From: Trachythela sp. YZ-2020
Lineage: Eukaryota; Cnidaria; Anthozoa; Malacalcyonacea; Clavulariidae
Direction: 5' to 3'
DNA length: 64,000 bases
NCBI GenBank assembly: GCA_016169945.1
Contig: JADLSH010000395.1
Location: 2,458,501-2,522,500 of the forward strand
Below, piece by piece: positions 39,301 through 51,300 of the stretch; the stretch's first letter is position 1; each line of letters begins with the position of its first letter. Made by a program: the position numbers and the translations under genes. The notes under the pieces are model-generated. The model did no database searches. It was not told where the DNA came from and saw only the letters and a program-made list of their open reading frames with translations.

Positions 39301-42300
39301 TGGGCCCACAAACATGAGAATATAGAGAAAATAATGGTTGCTACTGATGACGTAACACAACCAAAAGAACGACAAAAACCAAGATATTACAAAGATCTTG
39401 ATATTGGACGCATTGTCATTGAAGAAATTCCTGACGAAAAAGAACAAATTTCAAAGCGTGATGTTTTAAGAAAGGAACAGATCAGACCAAAGAGTACAGA
39501 AGTGACAATCACACAACATGAAGTTGAAGAACATCCAAAAACATATGTTACAGAAGATGTCATCAAAGTTGGTAAACTGGATGTGACACATTTGGAAAAA
39601 CAGATGCTGGAGGCTAAAACTGTTGAAGAAAGAATAACGACGTATAGGGATAGAGTTGATGGAATTCAAAAGGTATTCCTATGTTGTTAAGTTGGATAAA
39701 GTTTGTAAATTTCAGTGTCGATTTAATACATATATTTACTTCAACATTTTAGCTCTATTACATATTGGTGACATGACACATGACGTTTTTTCGATTGAGT
39801 ACTTACGTGATAGAAACGTGATCAAATATCTGAAAAGAAACGCCCAGACTTTTCTTTGCCTCCTTAATGTTAAATTTGTTATGTTGTGTAATTTTCTAGC
39901 CTAAGAAAGAAGAAATACAAGCTGGTCTTACGATGGAACTATAATATACAGAGGATTGAATTAACTGAACCCAAAATACCCCATCCATTTTGCCACAATG
40001 AATTGAAACGATAACAAAAACTTTAATGTCCTTTTACTGTTTGAATGTTTTCGATTATGAATATGGTTCTCTTCCTTCAGTGTGGTAGTAGCTACGATTT
40101 TCAAAAACGAAAACCGGGTGTTTTTATACCTCGAAATGATTCCAACATTTTAAGCTTGCACCTGACTTAAATATAGTCTAAACTAACATTATGCTTATTC
40201 TCAATATGCATTATATTGTTATACAGGTAACAAAGGAAGAAAAAAGGCCGGAGGAAACAATGGTAGAGCGCCTGGATATAACAGATATAAAATTTGGTAA
40301 GACTTCCAAGCCCAAGCCCATTAGAGATGACATTTCTCGCCAAAAAGTGACTACTGAGAAAATCACCGTGGGTAGGCAAGATGTTCACCATTTGGAAGAG
40401 AAACCAGAGCAACCAAAATATCCCAAAGATCTTGATATTGGACGTATTGTGATCGAAGAAACTCCCGAAGAAAAAGAACAAATTCCAAAACGTGAAGTGT
40501 TAAGAAAAGAACATGCCAGACCAAAAGGTACTGAGGTGACAGTCACACAACATGAAGTTAAAGAATATCCCAAGACATATGTTGCAGAAGATAGCATCAA
40601 AGTTGGTAAACTGGACGTAAAACATTTAGAAAAGGAGATGGTGGAAGATAAGACGGTTCAAGAAAGAATTAAGACTTATAGAGACAAATCTCCAAAGGTA
40701 AGAGACGAAATGTTGGAAAAGTCTGATATAAAGTGCTAAGGTTGTCAGATGGTTGTAAATGTTAGTGTTCGTATATCTTGTTTTTACAACTCATATATTG
40801 AGTTTAGAAGATGATACTATTCGGAGTATGCTATTAGTCGTACGATTTCTTATATAATCCTTATTCTCTCTTATGCTCAAATAATTTATTCGTTAGTTGC
40901 AACATTTTTGTTTTTAGCCCATGCAAGTGCAAAAACGAGACGATAGGGTCCTAAAACCAAGATACATTGAAGATGTTCGGCAAACTACTGAATCACTCAA
41001 ACCTTGTGTTGATGAAACCAAAGCGTCGCGAAGAGAAGTGGACACAGAAAAAATCACAGTAACGAGAAGTGACACAACTCGCACAGAGGAAACAGAAAAG
41101 CAAAGATATCCAAGACAACGAGATGTTGGACGAATTGTAATCGAAGAAATACCTGAAGAAAAGAAAGAATTGCCACAAAAACATCCTAAATATCCAGAGA
41201 GACCAAAATCTGTTGAACTCACAATGACACGAGAACAAGTATCCGATGTTTCAAGGCCTCACGAAAAAGAAGATATGATAAAAGTTGGAAGACTTGATAT
41301 TCACGAACTCGATGAAACACAAGTGGAATCTAGAAGGATCCAAGAAACAATGAAAACTCGGGAAGAACGAACAAAACGTCATCGTAAGGTATGGTATTAT
41401 TTATATATTTAAACATGTTAATACAGAATACAATTTGAAAATTGATTTATTTCGTTCTCCAAATGTTAAAATATCACACTATATCGTAGCCGCCGATAGA
41501 GTGGTCATCGTCAATTATGAGTTTCTATTTATGCCGAATCTGCCCTTTATGGTTTCAATAATCAAATTTGCAATCGAATATTGAGCAAATACTGTACGCA
41601 TGGCGATTAAGGAAAGGGTGATCTACACGGATATCTACGAAAAGAAAGTGTAGCAATGCAGATCAGAAGCGAGTAGTCTATTGTACTTAGATCATGAATT
41701 TGCAGCGTTTGATATTTTTAGGTGAGAAAGGATGAAGTGCCAAAAGAAATGGTTCAACATTTGCATATAAGAGATTTAGAATACGACAAAACAACTGAGA
41801 CAAAATCTCGGGCTGATCATATTCCCCGGCAAAAGCTGACAACAGAAAAAATTACTGTGACTTCGCAAGACATCAGTGACGCAAAAGAACCAGAAAAACC
41901 AAGATATCCTAAAGATCTTGATATTGGTCGTATTGTGATTGAAGAAATTCCTGAACCAAAAGAAGAGATTCCGAAACGTGAAGTTTTAAGAAAAGAAAAA
42001 GTGAGCCCAAAGAGTACTGAGGTGACTGTCACACAACATGAAGTTAAAGAACATCCCAAGACGTATGTTACAGAAGATGCAATCAAGGTTGGTAAACTGG
42101 ATGTAACACATTTGGAAAAGGAGATGGTGGAAGCCAAGACGGTTCAAGAAAGAATCAAAACTTATAAAGATAGGGTAGATGGAGAGCGCAAGGTAAGTAC
42201 TACCACTACGAAACACCCTGCTTTTTCGTCTTAAACGTATCAAGCCGCATTAAGAGTTACAGAAAGAGTTGCAGAAAGTTATACATGATAACGAAAGCCA

Positions 42301-45300
42301 TAAAACATATATTTCATTGTATTTCTCTTCATATTATCTAGCTTCGGAAACAACAACCATCGGATTATCAAGTCTTAGAGTCAAGATATGTCGAAGATAT
42401 TTATCCTACGACTAAAAAATCGGGAGAACCTAAACCATGTATTGATGAAACTGTATCATCCAGAAGCCAGGTCGACACTGAGAAAATTACTGTGATGAGA
42501 AGCGACACGACCAGAACTGAAGAAACAGAAAGACAAGTCTATCCTAAGGAACACGACATTGGTCGCATTGTAATCGAGGAATTACCCGAAGAGAAAGACG
42601 AAGCCACACGGAGAACTGGAAAATATCCAGAGAGACCAAAATCTACCGAAGTTACAGTTACAAGGGAACAAGTGTCGGATGTTTCAAGACCTCATGAAAA
42701 GGAGGAAGTAATAAAAGTTGGAAGACTTGACATCCAGGAACTAGAGAAAACACAAGTGGAATCCAGGAAGATTCAAGAAAGACCACGGACACAGGCAGCA
42801 GGAGTTGAGGGTCCACATAAGGTAAGTGGAATTAATGTTATCATCTGTATGAAATAGAAACAAATAACAGTGTTATGTATTATCAACTTGTAATGGACGT
42901 CGGTAGACGTTAATGCTAAGTTATCCTTGCATTTTACAGCCAAAAAGGGACGAGAAACCAAAAGAAGATAAGATTGACCATTATCGTCCACAAGGTGAAG
43001 AGTTTGACAAAGCCTATACCTACGACTATAAATCATGTACAGATGACACTGAAATATCTCAACAACAAGTGACCTCAGAGAAAATAACCGTCAGCAGAAG
43101 AGATATAACTCGCATGGAGGAAACTGAAAAACCAAAATATCCCAAAGATCTTGACGTTGGACGTATTGTGATTGAAGAAATTCCTGTAGAAAAGGAAGAA
43201 GTGACAAAACGTGACGTTTTCAAGAGAGACGAAGTGAAGCCGAGACGTGAAGACATGGAAACACGCTATGAAGTTGAAAAAGTTCCTACAAAGCAAGTAA
43301 AAGATGTAGTTAAAGTTGGTAGACTGGAGATCACTGACTACGAGAAAACTCCGAGAGAGTCTGAACGTGTTGAAGAAAGAACAACCACTTACACTGAAAG
43401 ATTGGGACAGGATCGCAAGGTAAAGCTTACCACACTAAAATAACTATAATTTAACTTGCTGGTACAGAGAAGCCGCACCTAACCTCGTTAATATCAGCAA
43501 TTATTTTCATCACTTCAAACTAACGGGCTTTTTGAAGAAAGGACTACTTCGATCTTGCATCTGTAACGAAAATGTCCCTGTGTGTGGATTAGAATCCTGC
43601 AACACTACTATTAACAACAACAAAAACTGAGGACCCTGCAACTCTTCAGGTCCTCTAAAAGTAGCAATTTAACACTAAGTGAGCAGTCGAACATATATCA
43701 TCTTTGGTGGTATATCTTTTGCCGTACAGTTATTGGAAGCCCGACTATAAAAACGTAAATCTCCTCTAGACAATATCTAGACGTCTATATCATATTTCCA
43801 ATATTTAAGTGATCTTCCCTTGAGGAACAAGGTTTCGGATATACGACAACAGCTTTTGTATAGTTTGTTTTGTGATTGAATTTGAAATCAAAATTATAGG
43901 TCCGTGTGAGTTCATAAATTTGATTGTTAATTAACTGACCTTTATCTTAAAGAATTTAAAGTCAAATGCTCCTTATTTCCCCTTCAGGAATCTGCAAGAG
44001 TATTAACTACACAGTTCATAATTCTTGCATTAATGATAAGTTATCCTGGTATTTTACAGCTAAAAAGGGACGAGAAACCAAAAGAAGATAGGATTGACCA
44101 TTACCGTCCAACAGGTGAAGAGTTTGACAAAGCCTATACCTACGACTATAAATCACGTACAGATGACACTGAAATATCTCAACAACAACTAACTCCAGAG
44201 AAAATAACCGTCAGCAGAAGAGATATAACTCGTATGGAGGAAACTGAAAAACCAAGATATCCCAAAGATCTTGATGTTGGACGTATTGTGATTGAAGAAG
44301 TTCCAGAGGAAAGACAAGATATTCCAAAACGTGACGTTTCAAGAAAAGAACAAGTCAGACCAAAGAGTACTGAGGTGACAGTCACACAACATGAAGTTGA
44401 AGAACATCCCAAGACTTATGTTACAGAAGATGCAATCAAGGTTGGTAAACTGGATGTAACACACCTGGAAAAGGAGATGGTGGAAGCCAAGACTGTTCAA
44501 GAAAGAATCAAAACATATAAAGACCGGGTAGATAGAGCGCACAAAGTAAGTACTTATCCTATATGTATATATACTTTTCCAATTCAGATTACATCAAATG
44601 AAACAAATTAAGCCGATGAAATCTTTCCAAAATGCATCATGAATTTTGGCTCACCTGACAGTGATAGTAGTTGAAAATAATCGGGATGTACTAAATAATT
44701 TTGTTCATTTCGCTCGACTGAATCTGATGTTAAGGTAACGTTGTCAGCCAATGCGAGTGAAAAAATTCTACATGCCAAAACGTAAGAAGCAATTAGATTA
44801 TAATAAGTTGCATAATAATCTTCACTCATATCCGTTGTCCACGAAAATCTTACTGTCATATAACAGTAATGTTTACACTCAAATGTGGGGTTCCAGTGTA
44901 AATAGTGTACAACAGCAAGATGTTTGCGTTACACGATAGAACTACTTGAAAATGTAGAAAAAACGTCGACATTTTCAGCAGTATGCTGCTAACTTTGAGA
45001 CGAAGATCCTTCACTCGGTTTTCTATATTTTTCAGGTAGTTGCATCCTGTAACCCAAAAATCTTGATGTTTTTACCCATTTATCTACGAAACACGCTGTT
45101 TTTTAAAGTTTTCAACCAAATGAATTTGCTTTTACGTCTTAATTGTATCCCGCCGCATTAAAAGTTACAGAAAGTTATGCACGATAACGAAAGCAATAAA
45201 ACATATATTTCATTGTATTAACAATTTCCACGAATATTTATGTTCATATTATCTAGCCTCGGAAACAACAACCATCGGATTATCAAGTCTCAGAGTCAAG

Positions 45301-48300
45301 ATATGTCGAAGAAATTTGTCCTGCGACTAAAAAATCGGGAGAACCTAAACCACGTATTGATGAAACTGTATCACCCAGACGCCAGGTCGACACTGAGAAA
45401 ATTACTGTTATGAGAAGCGACACAACCCAAACTGGAGAAACAGAAAGACAAGTCTATCCTAAAGAACACGACATTGGTCGCATTGTAATCGAGGAATTAC
45501 CCGAAGAGAAAGACGAAGCCACACGGAGAACTGGAAAATATCCAGAGAGACCAAAATCTACCGAAGTTACAGTCACAAGGGAACAAGTGTCGGATGTTTC
45601 AAGACCTCATGAAAAAGAGGAAGTAATAAAAGTTGGAAGACTTGATATCCAGGAACTAGAGAAAACACAGGTGGAATCCAGGAAGATTCAAGAAAGACCA
45701 CTGACACATGCAGCAGGGGTTGAGCGTCCACATAAGGTACGTGGAATTAATGTTATAATCCGATATTAAATGGAACAAATATAACAGTGTTCTGTATTAA
45801 GGTAGGCCCGTTTCAGACGTTGCTCGACTCATGCGCCAAACTTAATTGTATTAGGTGCGACGCTGGAGCGACAAAAGAGCGGCAGTGATTCAAACGGCGT
45901 ACAAAATATGTTATTGACGAGAGAGGAGCGTATTCGTGCGGAAATTCTAAATATAATTTAAATTTGATTTAGTCGCTCCAACGTCGCATAATGCGACAGG
46001 CTCTGTCGAACTTCCGCCGAACTTATGTCGCTCCAAATTCTGCCGTACCTGATTGATTCATAAGTCGCTCTTCTGTCGCACCTAATTCATCATTTAAGTT
46101 CGGCGTATTAGTGGAGCGGCGTCCGAAACGGTAGACGTTAATGCTAAGTTATCTTTGCATTCAACAGCCAAGAGATGAGAGACCTAAAGAAGAAAGAATT
46201 GACCATTATCGTCCACAAGGTGAAGAATTTGACAAAGCCTATACCTACGACTATAAATCACGTACAGATGACACTAAAATATCTCAACAACAACTAACTC
46301 CAGAGAAAATAACCGTCAGCAGAAGAGATCTAACTCTTATGGAGGAAACTGAAAAACTAAGATATCCAAAAGATCTTGATGTGATTGAAGAAGTTCCAGA
46401 GCAAAGACAAGATATTCCAAAACGTGACGTTTCAAGAAAAGAACAGGTCAGACCAAAGAGTACTGAGGTGACAGTCACACAACATGAAGTTGAAGAACAT
46501 CCCCAGACTTATGTTACAGATGATGTCATCAAAGTTGGTAAACTGGATGTAACACATTTGGAAAAGGAGATGGTGGAGGCTAAGACGGTTCAAGAAAGAA
46601 TCAAGACTTATAGAGATAGTGTTGATGGAGTTCGTAAGGTATCACATATGTATTGAATGTTGTTAACAATATGGCCGAGATATAGTATAATTATGGCGCA
46701 ATAAGATTGACAAACTTTAAGATGTACGTCTCCTAACTTGACCAAAGCATTACAGACTTTTCACTTAAGTTCCGCACTGAGTTTATTTTTCGTATGTGCT
46801 GGAGAATGTTACTTTACACGAGAAACTTTATTTTACTGTGGAAAACACAGATGCTGTCTGTCGTAGCTTTGCATCGTCTGTACTCTAAGAGCTTGTCTGT
46901 TTTGCTGCGTAAAAGTTCCACGCAAGCTAGAAAATACGATACATTGTACTAATTGGCCGTGCATAAATTCCACGATGACTAAAATTCCTTTTCAAAATTA
47001 CTAATTAAGCTGCTGTGTGTTTGTGTGATTGTTTTAGCCAAAGAAAGTGCAAAAACCAGAAGATCGAAATTTGGAACAAAGGTATATCGAAGACGTTCGC
47101 TACATTACCAAAACACAAGAACCAAAACCACGTTTCGATGAAACCATAATTTCTCGACGAGAGTTGGACACAGAAAAAATTACTGTGATGAAAAGTGACA
47201 CAACTCGAACTGAAGAAACAGAGAGGCAAAAATATCCGAAAGAACGCGACGTTGGTCGTCTTGTTATAGAAGAATTACCTGAACAAATAGACGAAGAACC
47301 ACAAAAATACCCAAAGAGACCGAAATCTACCGAAGTTACGGTTACAAGAGAACAAGTTTCGGACGCTTCAAGACCTTACGAAAAGGAAGATGTGATAAAA
47401 GTTGGAAGACTTGATCTTTATGAACTGGAGAAAACACAAGTAGAATCCAGGAAGATACAAGAAAGAACACTGACACAGGAAGAAAGAGTGGAGCGTCCTC
47501 AAAAGGTATGTAAAAGATCTGCAACGTTTATATTTGCAAGTAGCCCTTACATTCATATAACCATAACAATTCACCTTTCCAGAAAGTAAGTTGCCTTAGC
47601 TATAAAGCCTCGTTTTGGTGAATACCACCCAATATGACCGTACTTTTAAGGCCTTTCATCATGTTCTCTGTGAAATATATACAAAATCATATAATTATAA
47701 CAGATAAACTGAAAGACATTTTCAATCATTATGCCACCAATAACAAGAGCAAAAGCTTTAAAGATAAGGTCTGGGTGACGAAAACAAACTCCATTGCTAA
47801 GGATATACCGTCGGGATCAGTGTGTTAAGCGAAATTGGAGGGCTACTCTGGATTAGCATGTAAATTTTGTTGCCAGCTCTTAGTTAATATATTTTTCTTT
47901 CAGGCAAGAAAAGAACAGAAGACAGAAAGAGAAAAACTAGGTCACATATGCATAACAGATGAAGATTTTGACAAGATTTCAGAGATAAAACCTCGCATAG
48001 ATGACATTTCTCACCAACAAGTAACATCAGAAAAAATAATCGTGAGTAAACGAGATATTAGTCGCTTGGAGGAAACAGAAAAACCGAGATATCCCAAAGA
48101 TCTTGATATTGGACGTATTGTGATTGAAGAAATTCCTGAAGAAAAAGAACAAATTCCAAAACGTGAAGTTTTAAGAAAAGAACAAGTCAGACCAAAAAGT
48201 ACTGAGATGACAGTCGCACAACATGAAGTCAAAGAACATCCCAAGACGTATGTTACAGAAGATACCATCAAAGTTGGTAAACTGGATGTAACACATTTGG

Positions 48301-51300
48301 AAAAGGAGATGGTGGAGGCTAGGATGGTTCAAGAAAGAATTAAGACTTATAGAGACAGAGTTGATGGAGCTCGCAAGGTATCACTCTAGTTTTATTATTG
48401 CAATAACGACTTTGATCTAGCTACAATTGGTCTTTCTTATAGGTGTGTTTCACTAAGCACTGTCAACCGACAGTTATCAATATATTTCAATATATTTAAT
48501 AGTCTTGTATTTGGAGCCAAATGAATAGAATAGTGTAGAGAAATTTGCCAGTCCCTATAAATATCCACATTTCTATAGTTGACTACCATATGCTGCCATT
48601 CCAATTTGATTTGCTGGCATTTCAATTTGTGTTTCTTTCTTGTATAATGTATACGTTGTAGTACATTACTTTACATCACAAATAATTCCGTAGTTCAGTT
48701 GTAAAAATACTAATATGCAATGGATTTAGAAGATCATAGACGTTGTATTAAGTTGCTACCGTACGTGTATGCAAGTATTTATCAGTTTTCGCTTGTGAAC
48801 GTTGTTGAAAGACTACACTAGAACATGTGAGATATTTTTATGAGGTACTCAAAATTATTTTTCTGTGCTTTTCTCTGATTGCTTAGCCAAAGAAGGAGCG
48901 AAAACCAGAAGATCGAAGTTTGGAACCAAGGTATATCGAAGACGTTCGCTACATTACCAAAACACAATCAAAACCATGTTTCGATGAAACCATAATTTCT
49001 CGACGAGAGTTGGACACAGAAAATATTACTGTGATGAAAAGTGACACAACTCGAACTGAAGAAACAGAGAGACAAAAATATCCGAAAGAACGCGACGTTG
49101 GTCGTCTTGTTATAGAAGAATTACCTGAACAAATAGACGAAGAACCACAAAAATACCCAAAGAGACCGAAATCTACCGAAGTTACGGTTACAAGAGACCA
49201 AGTATCGGATGTTTCAAGACCTTACGAAAAAGAAGATGTGATGAAAGTTGGAAGACTTGATCTTAATGAACTGGAGAAAACACAAGTGGAATCTAGATGG
49301 ATCCAAGAAAAACTACTGACAAAGGAAGAAAGAATTGAACGCGCCCCTAAGGTAACTAAAAGGAGCATATTTGCAAATCACATAGTTATAACAGATGAAC
49401 TGAAAGACTTTTCCAATCATTATGCCACCAATAACAAGAGAAAAAGCTAAGATCCAGTATCAATGAATTAAATATTGCCCAGTAAAACTTGCAATCATAT
49501 CGCCATACCAGTAAATGAAAACTGTAGGGATATTCTGAATAAGATAGTCCATTTCCAGCCGACAGCCTTAAGAAATATGAATTCAAACACACTGCGAATA
49601 AAAGCATCTTGTGCACTCGTGATTTGAGTAATTAACAAAAAAACGCGCTAGCTCCTGTAGTTTTCGCAATATGATTGGCTAATCAGCGGTCCGGAAAATC
49701 ACGTAATGCCTCGCGGGGCAAGACCTCGGTTTAATATTTTACCGTAAAGACCTCACATTCGGTTAATAAGTAGTTAATATTTCGATTTTATTTCAAAATC
49801 ATTAACAAACCTACCACAATTATTCCCATGTATCGCGTTTTCTTGTTGATAACTGAAATCATGAGTGCACAAATGCTTTTATTCGAAGTATATTTTGTTT
49901 TATATTCTGAATAAGATAGTAGACTTTTGTGCCAGCTTTTTGTTAATATATTTTTTATGTTTGCAGGCAAAACAAGAACGGAAGGCAGAAAAAGAAAGAG
50001 TAGATCACCTTCGCATAGTGGATGACGATTTCGACAAGACCCGTGAGATAAAAAGTCGCAAAGATGACATTTCTCGCCAACAAGTAACATCCGAAAAAAT
50101 TACCGTTAGTAAAGAAGATATTAGTCGCTTGGAGAAAACAGAAAAACCAAGATATCCCAAAGATCTTGATATTGGACGTATTGTCATTGAAGAAATTTCT
50201 GAAGAAAAAGAAAAGATTCCAAAACGTGAAGTTTTAAGAAAAGAACAAGTCAGACCAAAGAGTACTGAAGTGACAGTCACACAACATGAAGAACATCCCA
50301 AGACGTATGTTACAGAAGATGTCATAAAAGTTGGCAAACTGGATGTAACACATTTGGAAAAGGAGATGGCGGACGCTAAGACCATTCAAGAAAGAATCAA
50401 GACTTATAGAGACAGAGTCGATGGAGCTCGCAAGGTATAACTTAATTTACCTAAATTTCTAGCAAATTCGCGATACCATGAAGTAGAAAACGTAAATTAA
50501 AAATAATGAACACAAGGTACGTTTTCAGCATATAAAATATGTATAACCAACACTTGGTTATCTACCTAAAAAAGATAAAAACACATTTCTACGTTTCGAG
50601 TAAAGGTCCTTCGTCAGAGTCATCAGAAGAGTTACATTACAATTAACTCTGCTGACGAAGGGCCTTCGCTCAACTCATTGAGATATCCTATTAGTTTTTC
50701 AGGCCAACCTGAACCGACGCCAATAGTTGTTTATATTTTCACCACAGCCGAAAATGAATGAACCTTAAGATTAAATATGTTATCACTGGCCGAAATATAC
50801 CAAATTATAAATCCAGAAAGACAGATAAAAACTTCTAACCTTATCATAATGTGTCATTATATAGCCAAAGAAAGAACTAAAACCAAGAGATGAAGCTTTG
50901 GAACCTGGACATATCGAAGATATTCGCTACACAAGAGGAAGGCGAGAAGAAACCAAACCGCGTTTCGATGAAACAAAGGTGTCCCGGAAAGAAGTAGATA
51001 CTGAGCGAATTACAGTGATGAAAAGTGACACAATACGGACTGAGGAAACAGAACGACAAATATATCCCAAAGAACATGACGTTGGACGTATTGTGATTGA
51101 AGAATTACCGGAAGAAGAACCGCGAAAATACCCGAAATACCAACAAAAATCTGCCGAAGTTACGGTTACAAGAGAACAAGTGACGGATACTTCAAGACCG
51201 CACGAAAAAGAAGATGTGATAAAAGTTGGACGGCTTGATCTTCACGAACTGGAGACAAGACAGGTGGAATCTAGACGGATGGCAGAAAAACCTTTGAAAG

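Noticed and set aside
34807..39672. Regularly spaced repeats as a CRISPR-like array
   Set aside because: Units are 510-bp, contiguous and coding in a spliced animal gene; no unique spacers.
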